Assembly: GCA_903970405.1 (NCBI GenBank)
Contig: CAJCIT010000190.1
Coordinates: 1 to 53,148, forward strand
Length of the DNA: 53,148 nucleotides
Origin: Acidobacteriaceae bacterium
GTDB taxonomy: Bacteria; Acidobacteriota; Terriglobia; Bryobacterales; Bryobacteraceae
Direction of reading: 5' to 3'
Below are positions 6,391-15,010 of the stretch, one piece after another. Positions within the stretch are counted from its first letter, which is position 1; the number at the start of each line of letters is the position of its first letter. Below the pieces are notes generated by a model. That model made no database searches, was not told the origin of the DNA, and saw nothing but the letters and a program-made list of their open reading frames with translations. The translations under genes and the position numbers were made by a program.

Positions 6391-9231
6391 ATGAGATCTA
6401 TACTACACACCGCGGGCCTACACTCAGCGGGACTACGGGCCGCCGGCCGAACGTGCGCCCTGCTGACGGCGGCCGTCGCCGTTGCGGTTGCCGCTGACAG
6501 CGTTGTTCTAACACCCATCCGCGCCACTATCGGCATAAATGCAAAGCAGCAGTACACGGCACTTGTAAATGGCGCGGCCGGCGTCACAGCCGTCTGGAAA
6601 GTTGAGGGCGTCGCCGGAGGAAGCAAGACGTACGGGACCATTACCAGCGGAGGTTTATATACAGCGCCGGGCGTGGTTCCCGCGCAGGATCCGGTCGAAA
6701 TTACAGCGGCCACCACCAGCAGCACCCCTGGTTCGCAAAGCGTGTTTATCTATCTGCTCGGCGCCGGGCCCACAGTTTCGTCAGCCACACCGAGCCCCAT
6801 TCCGGTTGGCAGCTACAGCGTGACCGCGCATGGCGCGGGATTCGTGACAGGCGCCGCCATCGTCATCGGTGGAATTGAGCTGGAAACGACTTTCGTCAGC
6901 GCCACGGAGGTGAAGGGAACCGGCTACATAGGAGCAGCGGGGGCGCAGCCTCTGACGGTAACGAACCCGGGCACAGTACCGAGCAATGTCCTGAGTGTGT
7001 CCTTTGGGTCAACGACAAAGCCGGTTATCGCCGTGACTCCCTCGGTCGCGACCGTTCAACCGGGTAAGACGCAACAGTTCAACGCCAGTGGCGCGACAGG
7101 TATCGAGTGGGCCGCGTCGGCCGGGATCATCAGCAGCACGGGTCTCTACACCGCCCCGGCCACGATGCCCGCTTCGAGCAAAGTGACCATCACAGCCAGC
7201 GCAACGGGAGCAACCTCGGGTACCGCAACTGTCACCCTGAAGGCTGCCTCCGCACCGCCGCCGCAGATCACGGTGACTCCGTCCACGGAAGCCCTCCTGC
7301 TTGGCAGCCAGTTCCAATTCAGCGCCAGCGGCGCCACCGCAATTACATGGGCGGCTTCGGTTGGGAGCATCGGCAGTACGGGCCTCTATACCGCGCCGTC
7401 CGCGATGCCGGCATCGGGCAAGGCAACCATCACGGCCACCGCAACCGGGGCGCTATCCGGAACGGCGACGGTCACGCTGACTCTGCCCGCTCCATCCATT
7501 CAATCCACCAGCGCCAGTTCACTGCCGCTGGGCATCTTCTCGGTAAGCATTAAAGGAACAGGATTCCTCGGCAACTCGGCGGTCACTCTGAATGGAGCGG
7601 CGCTGCTGACCGCGTATGTTTCCAGTGGGCAGTTGAACGTGTCTGGGGCGACGACGCAAACGGGATCCCAGGCGCTGGTTGTTTCGAATGGCGCACTGCA
7701 CTCGGCGCCGTTTAGCATCCAGGTGGGCAGCAGCAGCGCGAAGGTTTCCGCAGCCGCGGCGCGCCGATTCCTCCAGCAGGCGGCTTTCGGTCCCTCGCCC
7801 GCCGACGCGGCGAATGTACAGGCGGCCGGCTTTCAAGCCTGGTTGAATCAGCAGTTCAGCATGCCGCGAGTCTCGGGCTTCGTTGGGATCTCCCCCGATC
7901 AGGGCTCGATGCCGCAACGGTTTCTGACCAACGCAGTGATGAATCCCGACCAATTGCGTCAGCGCGTGGCATTCGCCTTGAGCCAGATCACCGTTTCGTC
8001 GCTTCAAAAGGACATCTGGAACGCCAACATGATCCCCTTCCAAACCATGCTCATGGACGACGCCTTTACCAACTACCGGCAGATTCTTTATGATGTGACG
8101 CTTTCAGGCTCGATGGGTGAATACCTGGACATGGGCAACAATGCCGAAGCGGACCCGGCGGCGGGGACCGTGGCGAATGAGAACTACGCCAGAGAAATCA
8201 TGCAGTTGTTTTCACTGGGCGTCTATCTGCTGAATCCGGATGGCAGCATTCAATTGGATAGTTCGGGCAACCCAATTCCCACTTACAACCAGAAGAACGT
8301 GACGGAACTGGCGCGCGTCTTCACGGGTTGGACATATGCGCCAGTTGGGAATGCCGCGCCTTATTGGGGCGAGTATTACAACTGCGCGGCGCCGATGATC
8401 CCCTGGCCGTCTGAGCACGATCACGGCTCAAAGACGTTGCTGAACGGATACGTCGCCCCGGCTGGATTGGACCCCCTGACTGACCTCAACGGGGCGCTCG
8501 ATAACATCTTTCAGCATCCGAACATTGGCCCGTTCATCTCCCGGCAGCTCATCCAGCACCTGGTGAAGAGCAATCCCAGCCCGGCGTATGTTTCACGCGT
8601 CGCGGCCGTATTTGCGAACGATGGAAGCGGCGTGCGCGGCGACATGAAAGCCGTGATCGGCGCCATTCTCCTGGACAGCGAGGCGCGGGCGAATGACGAC
8701 GGAACGAACGACCAACCGACTGACGGGCACCTGCAGGAGCCTGCTCTCTTCATCGCGGGCATGGTCAGAGCATTCGGCGGCCAGATGACCGATGGGAACT
8801 ATTTCGCCACTGACATGGCGAACATGGGCCAGGACATTTATTCGGCGAACAGCGTCTTCAACTACTATTCACCCGGATACCGATTGCCGCCTCCGGTGGG
8901 GCTTTCGGCGCCGGAATTCCAGATCAACACTCCCAACAACGCGGTTTACCGGGCGAATCTTGTGGGCGACATCTTCAGTCAGTATTCGAATAAAGTGCAG
9001 TCGTATGGCCCGGGGACAACGGTGGATCTAACGCCCTATGTGGCTTTGGCGGCGAACCCCACGCAACTCATCAATGCGCTGGACCTGGCGCTGACACGGG
9101 GCGCGATGCCCAGCGCCATGAAAACCGCCATTGTCAACGCCGTGACTGCCGATGCCGGGGGCAACCTGGATCGGGCGGAGACGGCGGCCTACCTGATTCT
9201 GACGTCCAGTTACTACAACATCTGGCACTAA
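6391..9231 (+). CDS. Exported DUF1800 protein with IPT and Ig-like domains
   Basis: A 946-residue protein with an N-terminal hydrophobic export segment (CALLTAAVAVAVAADS). Residues about 125-205 form an IPT/TIG-like domain. Two close copies of a bacterial Ig-like repeat follow at about 210-285 and 290-370 (both with FSASGAT or FNASGAT, then ISSTGLYTAPATMPAS or IGSTGLYTAPSAMPAS). A second IPT-like domain follows at about 370-450. From about 455 to the end it is a DUF1800 domain (AAARRFLQQAAFGPSPADA, AFALSQITVS, ENYAREIMQLFSLG, ELARVFTGWTYAP). DUF1800 proteins are exported and of unknown biochemical function, nearly always followed by a DUF1501 partner, as here. A GGAG lies about ten bases before the ATG. 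It is divergent from the TPR-CHAT operon with about 160 bases between. Confidence 0.85.
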   Translation: MRSILHTAGLHSAGLRAAGRTCALLTAAVAVAVAADSVVLTPIRATIGINAKQQYTALVNGAAGVTAVWKVEGVAGGSKTYGTITSGGLYTAPGVVPAQDPVEITAATTSSTPGSQSVFIYLLGAGPTVSSATPSPIPVGSYSVTAHGAGFVTGAAIVIGGIELETTFVSATEVKGTGYIGAAGAQPLTVTNPGTVPSNVLSVSFGSTTKPVIAVTPSVATVQPGKTQQFNASGATGIEWAASAGIISSTGLYTAPATMPASSKVTITASATGATSGTATVTLKAASAPPPQITVTPSTEALLLGSQFQFSASGATAITWAASVGSIGSTGLYTAPSAMPASGKATITATATGALSGTATVTLTLPAPSIQSTSASSLPLGIFSVSIKGTGFLGNSAVTLNGAALLTAYVSSGQLNVSGATTQTGSQALVVSNGALHSAPFSIQVGSSSAKVSAAAARRFLQQAAFGPSPADAANVQAAGFQAWLNQQFSMPRVSGFVGISPDQGSMPQRFLTNAVMNPDQLRQRVAFALSQITVSSLQKDIWNANMIPFQTMLMDDAFTNYRQILYDVTLSGSMGEYLDMGNNAEADPAAGTVANENYAREIMQLFSLGVYLLNPDGSIQLDSSGNPIPTYNQKNVTELARVFTGWTYAPVGNAAPYWGEYYNCAAPMIPWPSEHDHGSKTLLNGYVAPAGLDPLTDLNGALDNIFQHPNIGPFISRQLIQHLVKSNPSPAYVSRVAAVFANDGSGVRGDMKAVIGAILLDSEARANDDGTNDQPTDGHLQEPALFIAGMVRAFGGQMTDGNYFATDMANMGQDIYSANSVFNYYSPGYRLPPPVGLSAPEFQINTPNNAVYRANLVGDIFSQYSNKVQSYGPGTTVDLTPYVALAANPTQLINALDLALTRGAMPSAMKTAIVNAVTADAGGNLDRAETAAYLILTSSYYNIWH
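7021..7485 (+). repeat. Two tandem Ig-like repeat units inside the DUF1800 gene
   Basis: The DNA encoding the two Ig-like modules is a diverged tandem duplication of roughly 230-240 bases. The second unit again encodes the TGLYTAP motif and an ACGGTCACGCTGA-type ending, and both end in SGTATVTL. It is an internal domain duplication, not a mobile repeat. Confidence 0.7.
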
Positions 9232-9236
9232 GTGAA

Positions 9237-9272
9237 ACCGCGCACAACGGCCGTCGAACGGCCTGTGCGCTT
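9237..9272 (-). repeat. Palindromic intergenic repeat, GAAGCGCACAGGCCG family
   Basis: Between the DUF1800 and DUF1501 genes lies a near-perfect hairpin at 9240-9270: GCGCACA, a two-base bulge, GGCCG, loop TCGAA, then CGGCC and TGTGCGC. Read on the reverse strand, the same sequence (GAAGCGCACAGGCCG, then GGCCGTTGTGCGC) recurs at 14955-14998. It is not followed by a T-run, so it is more likely a REP-like element or an mRNA-stabilising hairpin between the two genes than a terminator. Confidence 0.65.
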
Positions 9273-9308
9273 CCGCGGCCAGACCGCAAAAAAGGAGAAA
9301 CAACGGCT

Positions 9309-10649
9309 ATGCTTATTCGATCGAGACGCGAATTTTTGAGGAACGGCTTGCGGTCAGTCACGGCGCTCGGGGCCTTGGGCGCGCTGGGGAAGTTCGGAGA
9401 GATGAACGCACTGGCGGCGGGAGGCAGCGGCTACCAGGCGCTGGTTTGCATCTTCCTCTCCGGCGGAAACGACGGACACAGCGTCATTGTGCCTATCGAA
9501 ACCTCGGCGCAGAACTATAGCTTGTATCAAAGCGCGCGCCCCACCCTGGCGGTTCCCCAGAATGCGCTCCTGCCGATTTCGAACGGACCGGACACCTACG
9601 GGATCAACCCGAACATGCCTGAGATTCAGGCGCTTTATAACTCGAAAGCGGCGGCCGCCATCGCCAACGTGGGCATGTTGGTGGGCCCGGTCTCACGGTC
9701 GGCGTATCTGGGCGGGGCGCCGGTGCCATCGGCCCTTTTTTCCCACTCCGACCAGGCGAGCCAGTGGCAGACAGCCATTCCTTCCGGCCTGGGGAATACC
9801 GGCTGGGGCGGCCGGTTGATTGACGCGCTGCAATCAAACAACAGCGCGGCCATTTTCCCGCCCATTACCTCCACGGGCGGCTGCGGGCTCTTCTGCTCCG
9901 GCAACGTAAACCAGCCGGCCGTGGTTCCTCCCGGCGGGACGCCACAGTTGCAGGTCTCGCCGGGCGGTTCGCGCGCTCAGGGCTTGCAACAACTGCTTTC
10001 GTTTAATAACGGATTGCAACTGGTGCAGGCGGCGAACGGGCTCCTCCAAAATGGCATTAACTATGCCAATACCCTGGATGGATTGATCGCGAACGTCAAC
10101 ATCAAGACCGTATTCCCGGCGGGAAATCCACTGGCCGCGCAATTGCAGACGGTGGCTCAGGTGATGGCGGTCCGCAATCAACTGGGACTTTCGCGGCAAA
10201 TCTTCTTCTGCGAGTTGGGTGGATTCGACACGCATGGCAGCCAACAACCGATCCAGGATCCGCTCCTCCAACAACTGAGCCAGGCGGTGGGCGCCTTCTA
10301 CCAGGCCACCCAGGAGTTGGCGATTGACGGGCAGGTGGTGACGTTCACCGCGTCGGAGTTCGGACGAACGCTGCAGCCGAACGGAAGCGCCGGGACGGAT
10401 CACGCGTGGGGAAGCCACCACTTCATCATTGGGACGGGTGTCCGGGGCGGGTCAATCTACGGCAATTTTCCGCTGCTGGCGCTCGGCGGGCAGAACGACG
10501 CGAACACCAGAGGCACTTTGATTCCGACGACATCGGTGGACCAGTATGGCGCAACGCTGGCGCAGTGGTTTGGCGTGACCTCGGGAATGTCGAGCATCTT
10601 CCCAAACCTGGTGAACTTCACAACCACAAACCTGGGTTTCCTTGGGTAA
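9309..10649 (+). CDS. Tat-exported DUF1501 protein
   Basis: A 446-residue protein with a twin-arginine signal (RSRREFLRNG, then a hydrophobic ALGALGALGKFG). The body matches DUF1501: YQALVCIFLSGGNDGHS near the start, LFSHSDQASQWQT in the middle, FCELGGFDTHG, then TFTASEFGRTLQPNGSAGTD and AWGSHHFIIG. The DUF1501 fold is related to alkaline phosphatases and sulfatases, but the reaction is unknown. It follows DUF1800 in the usual order, with a strong AAAAAAGGAG ribosome site about ten bases before the ATG and a hairpin repeat between the genes. The two are probably co-transcribed and act together in the periplasm or at the cell surface. Confidence 0.88.
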   Translation: MLIRSRREFLRNGLRSVTALGALGALGKFGEMNALAAGGSGYQALVCIFLSGGNDGHSVIVPIETSAQNYSLYQSARPTLAVPQNALLPISNGPDTYGINPNMPEIQALYNSKAAAAIANVGMLVGPVSRSAYLGGAPVPSALFSHSDQASQWQTAIPSGLGNTGWGGRLIDALQSNNSAAIFPPITSTGGCGLFCSGNVNQPAVVPPGGTPQLQVSPGGSRAQGLQQLLSFNNGLQLVQAANGLLQNGINYANTLDGLIANVNIKTVFPAGNPLAAQLQTVAQVMAVRNQLGLSRQIFFCELGGFDTHGSQQPIQDPLLQQLSQAVGAFYQATQELAIDGQVVTFTASEFGRTLQPNGSAGTDHAWGSHHFIIGTGVRGGSIYGNFPLLALGGQNDANTRGTLIPTTSVDQYGATLAQWFGVTSGMSSIFPNLVNFTTTNLGFLG

Positions 10650-10657
10650 GATCGCGG

Positions 10658-10708
10658 CTCAGAAGGCGTCGGTGCGCCCCTTTGAACTGCGCGCGTGAGC
10701 AGAGCGGG
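10658..10708 (+). repeat. Diverged copy of the composite intergenic repeat
   Basis: After the DUF1501 gene, CGCGGCTCAGAAGG and then CCCCTTTGAACTGCGCGCG with GTGAGCAGAGCGGG resemble the composite repeat seen at 49744-49825 and 52846-52887 (CCCCTTCTGAACCGCGC, GTGAGCAAGCGG). This copy has several changes. The rest of the gap up to 10839 shows no gene. Confidence 0.5.
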
Positions 10709-10839
10709 TAAACGCGCAGTGCTTGGCTGCCCCAGGTGCGTCCTGAGCGGATTATTTACCGCCGGCCAGCGCGTAGCGGTTCGATTTCCGGGTGTAGCCT
10801 GCCGATCATGTGATGCGTCTCATCCTATATAGGTGACTT

Positions 10840-11784
10840 ATGACGACAAAGTCTTTGCATTCCTTATTGCTTGCGCCACTTTTGGCGCAAGCGGCGCTTG
10901 TCCTCCTCGTGAACCCCGCTCTCCTGCCGGCGCAGGATGGGACGGCCGGCTCGCCAACCAGCATGGTGATCACTGTAGAGCCGCGGCACGGTAAGATCGT
11001 CCCGGCCATCGAAAAAGAGGATCTGGTGGTGTTTCAATCGAGGGAGAAACGGCCCACTCAGAGCCTCTCTTCGCTCGATGGCAGCCCAACGCAACTGTTA
11101 CTGCTGATTGACGATTCCGCGCGGGAAACGCTTGGGGGGCAGTTAGGAGCGATCGAGAATTTCATTCGTTCCCTGGCCCCGAATACTCAGGTGGCGATCG
11201 CCTATATGCGGAGCGGCACCGACTACTATACTCAGCAGTTCACCAGCGACCATGCGGCAGCCGCTGCCACGGTGCGCCTGCCCCTCGGGACGGGGGGCGC
11301 CGACGTAAACCCGTATGACTCGATTGCGGAAGCGATCAAGCGGTGGCCGCTGACGCCGGACGTAGTGCGCCGTCAAGTGATGATGATCGGCAGCGGCATT
11401 GAAGGACTGGGCGGCGGGTTAAGCGGCGACAACCCTTATGTCAACACCGGCATTGAGGCAGCGCAGAAGGCGGGAGTGACGGTCTATGCCATTTACACTC
11501 CCGCGGCCGGCCACGCCGGACACAGCTATTGGCGGAGCACGTGGGGCCAGAACTTCCTGGCGCAGATTGCCGATGAAACGGGCGGCGAATCGTACAACAT
11601 TATGCTGGGAAGCCCGGTGGATCTGACACCCTTCTTCAACGAGTATCTGGAGGCCCAGAAGCATCAATATCTCCTGACATTCGTGGCTAAGACAGAACAC
11701 AAACCGGGGCTGCAACCGGTGAAGGTGGATGTGAAAGAGAAGAACGCGAGCATCGCCGCGCCGGCTCGGGTGGTGGTGCAGTAG
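10840..11784 (+). CDS. VWFA-related Acidobacterial domain protein
   Basis: A 314-residue protein with an N-terminal hydrophobic signal segment (LLLAPLLAQAALVLLVNPALLPAQ). It carries the VWFA-related domain characteristic of Acidobacteria: a short N-terminal beta module (ITVEPRHGKIVPAIEKEDLVVFQS), then a von Willebrand A fold with LLLLIDDSARETLGGQL in place of the classical DxSxS metal site, and the ending QYLLTFVAKTEHKPGLQPVKV. Here the strand is LIDDSAR, so Asp and Ser are present but the full DxSxS motif is not exact. Such proteins are exported and probably bind partners outside the membrane. It stands alone; two larger relatives lie at 35760-39806. The start was chosen at the ATG followed by the basic signal-peptide start. 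Confidence 0.8.
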   Translation: MTTKSLHSLLLAPLLAQAALVLLVNPALLPAQDGTAGSPTSMVITVEPRHGKIVPAIEKEDLVVFQSREKRPTQSLSSLDGSPTQLLLLIDDSARETLGGQLGAIENFIRSLAPNTQVAIAYMRSGTDYYTQQFTSDHAAAAATVRLPLGTGGADVNPYDSIAEAIKRWPLTPDVVRRQVMMIGSGIEGLGGGLSGDNPYVNTGIEAAQKAGVTVYAIYTPAAGHAGHSYWRSTWGQNFLAQIADETGGESYNIMLGSPVDLTPFFNEYLEAQKHQYLLTFVAKTEHKPGLQPVKVDVKEKNASIAAPARVVVQ

Positions 11785-11899
11785 ATAGGCGAGGCGAGCC
11801 GAATGCCAGGTGCGTCTTCAACAGGAGCCGGATATGCGTGAGGCCACAGTTTTGCCGCCCGGGCGATTCCCAATGGAGGCCTGTGTTCCGCGCCCAAGT

Positions 11900-11920
11900 A
11901 CGATACCTATTAGCTATCGT
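11900..11920. promoter_or_regulatory. Short inverted repeat in the 11785-12044 gap
   Basis: ACGATA and TATCGT form a 6-base inverted repeat with a 9-base spacer (CCTATTAGC). It lies about 125 bases before the VOC gene and could be an operator or part of a promoter. The match is short and I see no partner site; the rest of the gap shows no gene. Confidence 0.25.
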
Positions 11921-12044
11921 TGGTCGAATGCGAGGGACGGGGCCGGGGAACAGCCGAGATGACTCTTGGCTCAGCAGGCTTCCTTTGAGCCCGGGCCACG
12001 CTGAAAATAGCTAGATCCCAACGGACGAGGAGATTCCGACGCAA

Positions 12045-12971
12045 GTGACCAGAATCCTTGCTGTAACCGCTGTTGCGGCGCTTGTGACGGCCGGAAGCGC
12101 CGGCTTAGTGCTGACGAATACCGCGCCGGCGGTGGTCCACGCTGCCGGGACGCCGAACGTGGCTGTGGGGCCGCAATACGATTCCACGCACGTCTTCGTT
12201 GTCCCGGCGGATTTCGACCGGTTCGTCGCCAGCGTACTAGCCACTTTCGGCGGTAGCGCCAGCTCCAAACAGGGTTCCGCCACTGTGACGCCGTTTCCCA
12301 GCAGTACCCTGTCGCAGATAGTATTCACTCCCGCCGGGATCTTATCGGTCTTCGGTTTCACGACGCCTGTGCCGTATCCGTTCGGCGCGGAAAGGACAGG
12401 CTACCTGGTGACGGACATGGATGCGGCGATTCGCGCCGCTCGGGCGGCCGGCGCCGATGTTCTTGTCGCACCGTTTAACGATCCGATCGGTCGCGACGCC
12501 ATCATCCAATTCCCCGGCGGGGTGAATACGCAGCTCTATTGGCACACGGCGGCGCCCTCCTACAAGCCGCTCCAAACCATTCCGGAAAACCGTGTCTATG
12601 TGTCCGCCGACAGGGCGGCCGCGTTCATTCGAAGCTTTCTTGCCTTCTCGCGTGGGAAGGCGATCACGGACGATCGGCATGCGCCGGGAGTCGAGATCGG
12701 ACGCCCCACTGACACCTACCGGCAAGTTCGGATCGAATCGAACTTCGGCAAATTGGTGGTGCTGGTGACGGATGGCCATCTTCCGTATCCCTACGGACGG
12801 GAAGTGACAGGATACGAGGTTGCGAACCTCGCGGACACTCTAATCAAGGCCAAGGCAACCGGCGTCTCGATTCTGATCGCCCCGTACAAGGCCGATGGGC
12901 GAGAGTCGGCCATTGTGCAATTCCCCGGCGGCTATATTGCTGAGATCCACTCGCCTGTCATGACATTCTAA
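12045..12971 (+). CDS. Exported VOC (glyoxalase-like) family protein
   Basis: A 308-residue protein starting at a GTG with GAGGAG about 12 bases upstream. The N-terminus is a signal peptide (VTRILAVTAVAALVTAGSAGLV). The rest consists of two halves with the vicinal-oxygen-chelate pattern: each has a VxPADF or VxADRAA start, a GYLVTDMDAAIRAARAAGADV or GYEVANLADTLIKAKATGVSI helix, and an IQFPGG or VQFPGG end followed by an aromatic/acidic tail. This is the duplicated beta-alpha-beta-beta-beta layout of glyoxalases and dioxygenases. Metal ligands are not certain (HVF in the first half, EIHS at the end). The reaction is unknown; export makes a role as ordinary glyoxalase unlikely. Confidence 0.7.
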   Translation: MTRILAVTAVAALVTAGSAGLVLTNTAPAVVHAAGTPNVAVGPQYDSTHVFVVPADFDRFVASVLATFGGSASSKQGSATVTPFPSSTLSQIVFTPAGILSVFGFTTPVPYPFGAERTGYLVTDMDAAIRAARAAGADVLVAPFNDPIGRDAIIQFPGGVNTQLYWHTAAPSYKPLQTIPENRVYVSADRAAAFIRSFLAFSRGKAITDDRHAPGVEIGRPTDTYRQVRIESNFGKLVVLVTDGHLPYPYGREVTGYEVANLADTLIKAKATGVSILIAPYKADGRESAIVQFPGGYIAEIHSPVMTF

Positions 12972-13017
12972 CTCGCTTTTCTAACCCGCTTTTTTTCTTG
13001 TAGTTCCCTTTCTGCTG

Positions 13018-13026
13018 TGTTATAAG
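13018..13026 (+). promoter_or_regulatory. Candidate extended -10 promoter for the FecR-like gene
   Basis: TGT followed by TATAAG gives an extended -10 match (TGnTATAAT). CTTGTA about 18 bases upstream is a weak -35. A transcript would begin near 13033 and have an 80-base leader before the ATG at 13114, which has its own GGAGG at 13104-13108. Confidence 0.45.
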
Positions 13027-13113
13027 AGGACACTTGGCCCGGCGTGCGAACGGCATTTAAATCAGGCACCGGTTTTTTCAGGCTTAGGATGCGCCGGGCT
13101 TCCGGAGGCTGTT

Positions 13114-14916
13114 ATGCCCAACCCGAAGGCCGTCAGCCGGTGGCTGACGCGTGCCGTGGTTTTTTCAACTTACTTGTGGTGTTGGGAACTCTCAGCCCAG
13201 CCACTGGAATTCGTAGGCGTCGCTACGTTGGCGAAGCAGGCCGATGTGGACGGAAGACCAACCGTGGAGGGCCAGAACCTATTCAGCGGTAACCGGCTTA
13301 ACGCGCAAGGCGGGGCGGTCCTGCTGCTCCGTGACGGAACTGACCTGCGGCTTGGACAGGCCACGCAAGCGAGGTTCGAAGCCGGCCTGGGAACCCTCTC
13401 GGCCACGTTAGACGCGGGAACGCTGGACTTCCGTTCCGCGAGCCAGCAGTTCAAGTTGCTCACCGGCAATGTGGTCATCAAGCCTCAGTCGCTAGCCAGC
13501 CATGCCACCGTCAGCGTGGATTCAAATGAGCTCATCATCGCCGCTGAAACCGCTCCGCTACGCGTTGCCGTCGCTAACAACGAGTGGGTGGTGGCGCCGG
13601 GAGAAGCGCTTCGTTTAAGCAGGATAGCCAGTGCCGGCGGTCAAAGCGGAAGCAGTTCCCAGCAGCCGCCTGGAGGCACGTCCGGCAGTCAATCCGGGGC
13701 CAGCGGTCCCGCTAGCGGCGCCGGTCAGGCCACGAATTGGGGAACGGTTGCCGTTTGTGGCATCGCCGGCGCGGGCGTTGGCTCAGTCCCATTGATTGTC
13801 CATAAGCTCTCTTCCAGTCCCGATGGGGACAACTATCTCTCGGCTTTCATTCCGGCGGGCGGCGTCAGCGGCGCTCTTCTCTGCAAGCAGTTCTTGCCGG
13901 GGAATCCCCCCCCGCCCCCGAATCCGCCCACGTGCAACCTCAACATCACGACCAACTACCCGTATCAGGACGGGAATGGGGTGGCCGTCAGCTCTCCTTA
14001 TCCATACACGCTTGGTTGGACCACCACCAACGCGGTCTCGGCGCAACTTTCTTATTCAAGGTTCAGTGAAGGTTCTCTTGCCGCAGCGCCGCCACCGCAT
14101 GCCGTGGGTCCGGCCGCCATCCCCGCCGGGACTCAGACCTTTCAGACGCCTCAGAGCACCACGAACGACTGGTTAACCTACCGGCTCACCGTGCAGGGCG
14201 CGAACGGCCAGCAAGTGGTCTGCACCGCCGAGGTTCGCATCGCGCCGACCGGTCCGCCCAGGTGCACCATTACGGCCGCGCCGACAGTCTTCCAGGCCCC
14301 CAACGGGTCTTCCACATTGACCTGGACGGCCACCAACGCGACCACCGCCTACTTCCAGCCTGCGCCTGGCAAGCCGGTGGCCATGTCCGGTTCGCAGAAA
14401 GTGGCCTCTCCTCCGCTCGTGCCATGGGCCACTTACACCTATAATATGGTGGCGGTTGGTACAAACGGCAGGAAGGCCTACTGCAGCGCTCGCGTGACTG
14501 TGCAAGGAGACCCCTGCCAATCCCTCGTTGAGGAACTCGCGTTCGCCTTCCGTACCAAAATGGCTCTGCAAAGCATCAGCACTATCCTAACTGTGGCTGC
14601 CTTGCCCACCGGCATCCCGCTGGTTGGGGTTGGCGCAGTTCTCCCCAGCTCAGCGGTGGGAGGCGCCGTCATGAAGTCCGTCACGGCCCATAATTATGCC
14701 GCAAAAGCGCTCGCGCCCTCCTTTGAGGATGCTTGCAACGCCGCCGCCAAGTGCCTTTCGAAGAATCCCTCTTCCGCGAACGGCAACTTCGTCTTCTATA
14801 ATGCTTTGGGCCGGGAGATCGGCAAGTGTAGCTGGACCTCCGACGGCCAAGGCAATGGCACCGCCGTGGCGAAGACCTTTGGCTGGGGCCACGCCGTGGG
14901 TATCCTGTCGTGGTAG
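13114..14916 (+). CDS. FecR-domain exported protein with Ig-like modules
   Basis: A 600-residue protein. After an N-terminal export segment ending near SAQP, residues about 30-165 are a FecR-type domain (QNLFSGNRLNAQGGAVLLLRD, LRLGQATQARFE, GTLDFRSASQQFKLLTGNVVI, APGEALRLSR). A Gly/Ser-rich linker and a hydrophobic segment (VAVCGIAGAGVGSVPLIV) follow, then a Pro-rich stretch NPPPPPNPPTC. Two similar Ig-like modules come next (CNLNITTNYPYQD and CTITAAPTVFQAPNG, each with YTLGWTTTNA or LTWTATNA), each with paired Cys. The last 130 residues are Ala-rich with several Cys. FecR domains in Gram-negatives sense siderophore receptors or bind surface polymers. Here there is no adjacent sigma factor or receptor, so a structural surface role is more likely than iron signalling. 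GGAGG lies six bases before the ATG. Confidence 0.7.
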   Translation: MPNPKAVSRWLTRAVVFSTYLWCWELSAQPLEFVGVATLAKQADVDGRPTVEGQNLFSGNRLNAQGGAVLLLRDGTDLRLGQATQARFEAGLGTLSATLDAGTLDFRSASQQFKLLTGNVVIKPQSLASHATVSVDSNELIIAAETAPLRVAVANNEWVVAPGEALRLSRIASAGGQSGSSSQQPPGGTSGSQSGASGPASGAGQATNWGTVAVCGIAGAGVGSVPLIVHKLSSSPDGDNYLSAFIPAGGVSGALLCKQFLPGNPPPPPNPPTCNLNITTNYPYQDGNGVAVSSPYPYTLGWTTTNAVSAQLSYSRFSEGSLAAAPPPHAVGPAAIPAGTQTFQTPQSTTNDWLTYRLTVQGANGQQVVCTAEVRIAPTGPPRCTITAAPTVFQAPNGSSTLTWTATNATTAYFQPAPGKPVAMSGSQKVASPPLVPWATYTYNMVAVGTNGRKAYCSARVTVQGDPCQSLVEELAFAFRTKMALQSISTILTVAALPTGIPLVGVGAVLPSSAVGGAVMKSVTAHNYAAKALAPSFEDACNAAAKCLSKNPSSANGNFVFYNALGREIGKCSWTSDGQGNGTAVAKTFGWGHAVGILSW

Positions 14917-14921
14917 ATAAC

Positions 14922-14998
14922 GAAGCGCGCAGGCCGTTGTGCGCGGGTGTGATCTGAAGCGCACAGGCCGATTGGTGGCCGTTGTGCGCGGGTGTGAT
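14922..14998 (+). repeat. Partial tandem copies of the GAAGCGCACAGGCCG repeat
   Basis: GGCCGTTGTGCGCGGGTGTG occurs at 14932 and again at 14977, 45 bases apart. GAAGCGCGCAGGCCG and GAAGCGCACAGGCCG precede them. The second unit pairs GCGCACAGGCC with GGCCGTTGTGCGC as a hairpin. The same palindrome is found in reverse at 9237-9272. It fills the gap between the FecR-like gene and the SurA-like gene. Confidence 0.75.
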
Positions 14999-15010
14999 GT
15001 GGAGACTTCC

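Noticed and set aside
9237..9272. Rho-independent terminator between DUF1800 and DUF1501
   Set aside because: The strong hairpin is not followed by a T-run and the same sequence recurs as a repeat elsewhere.
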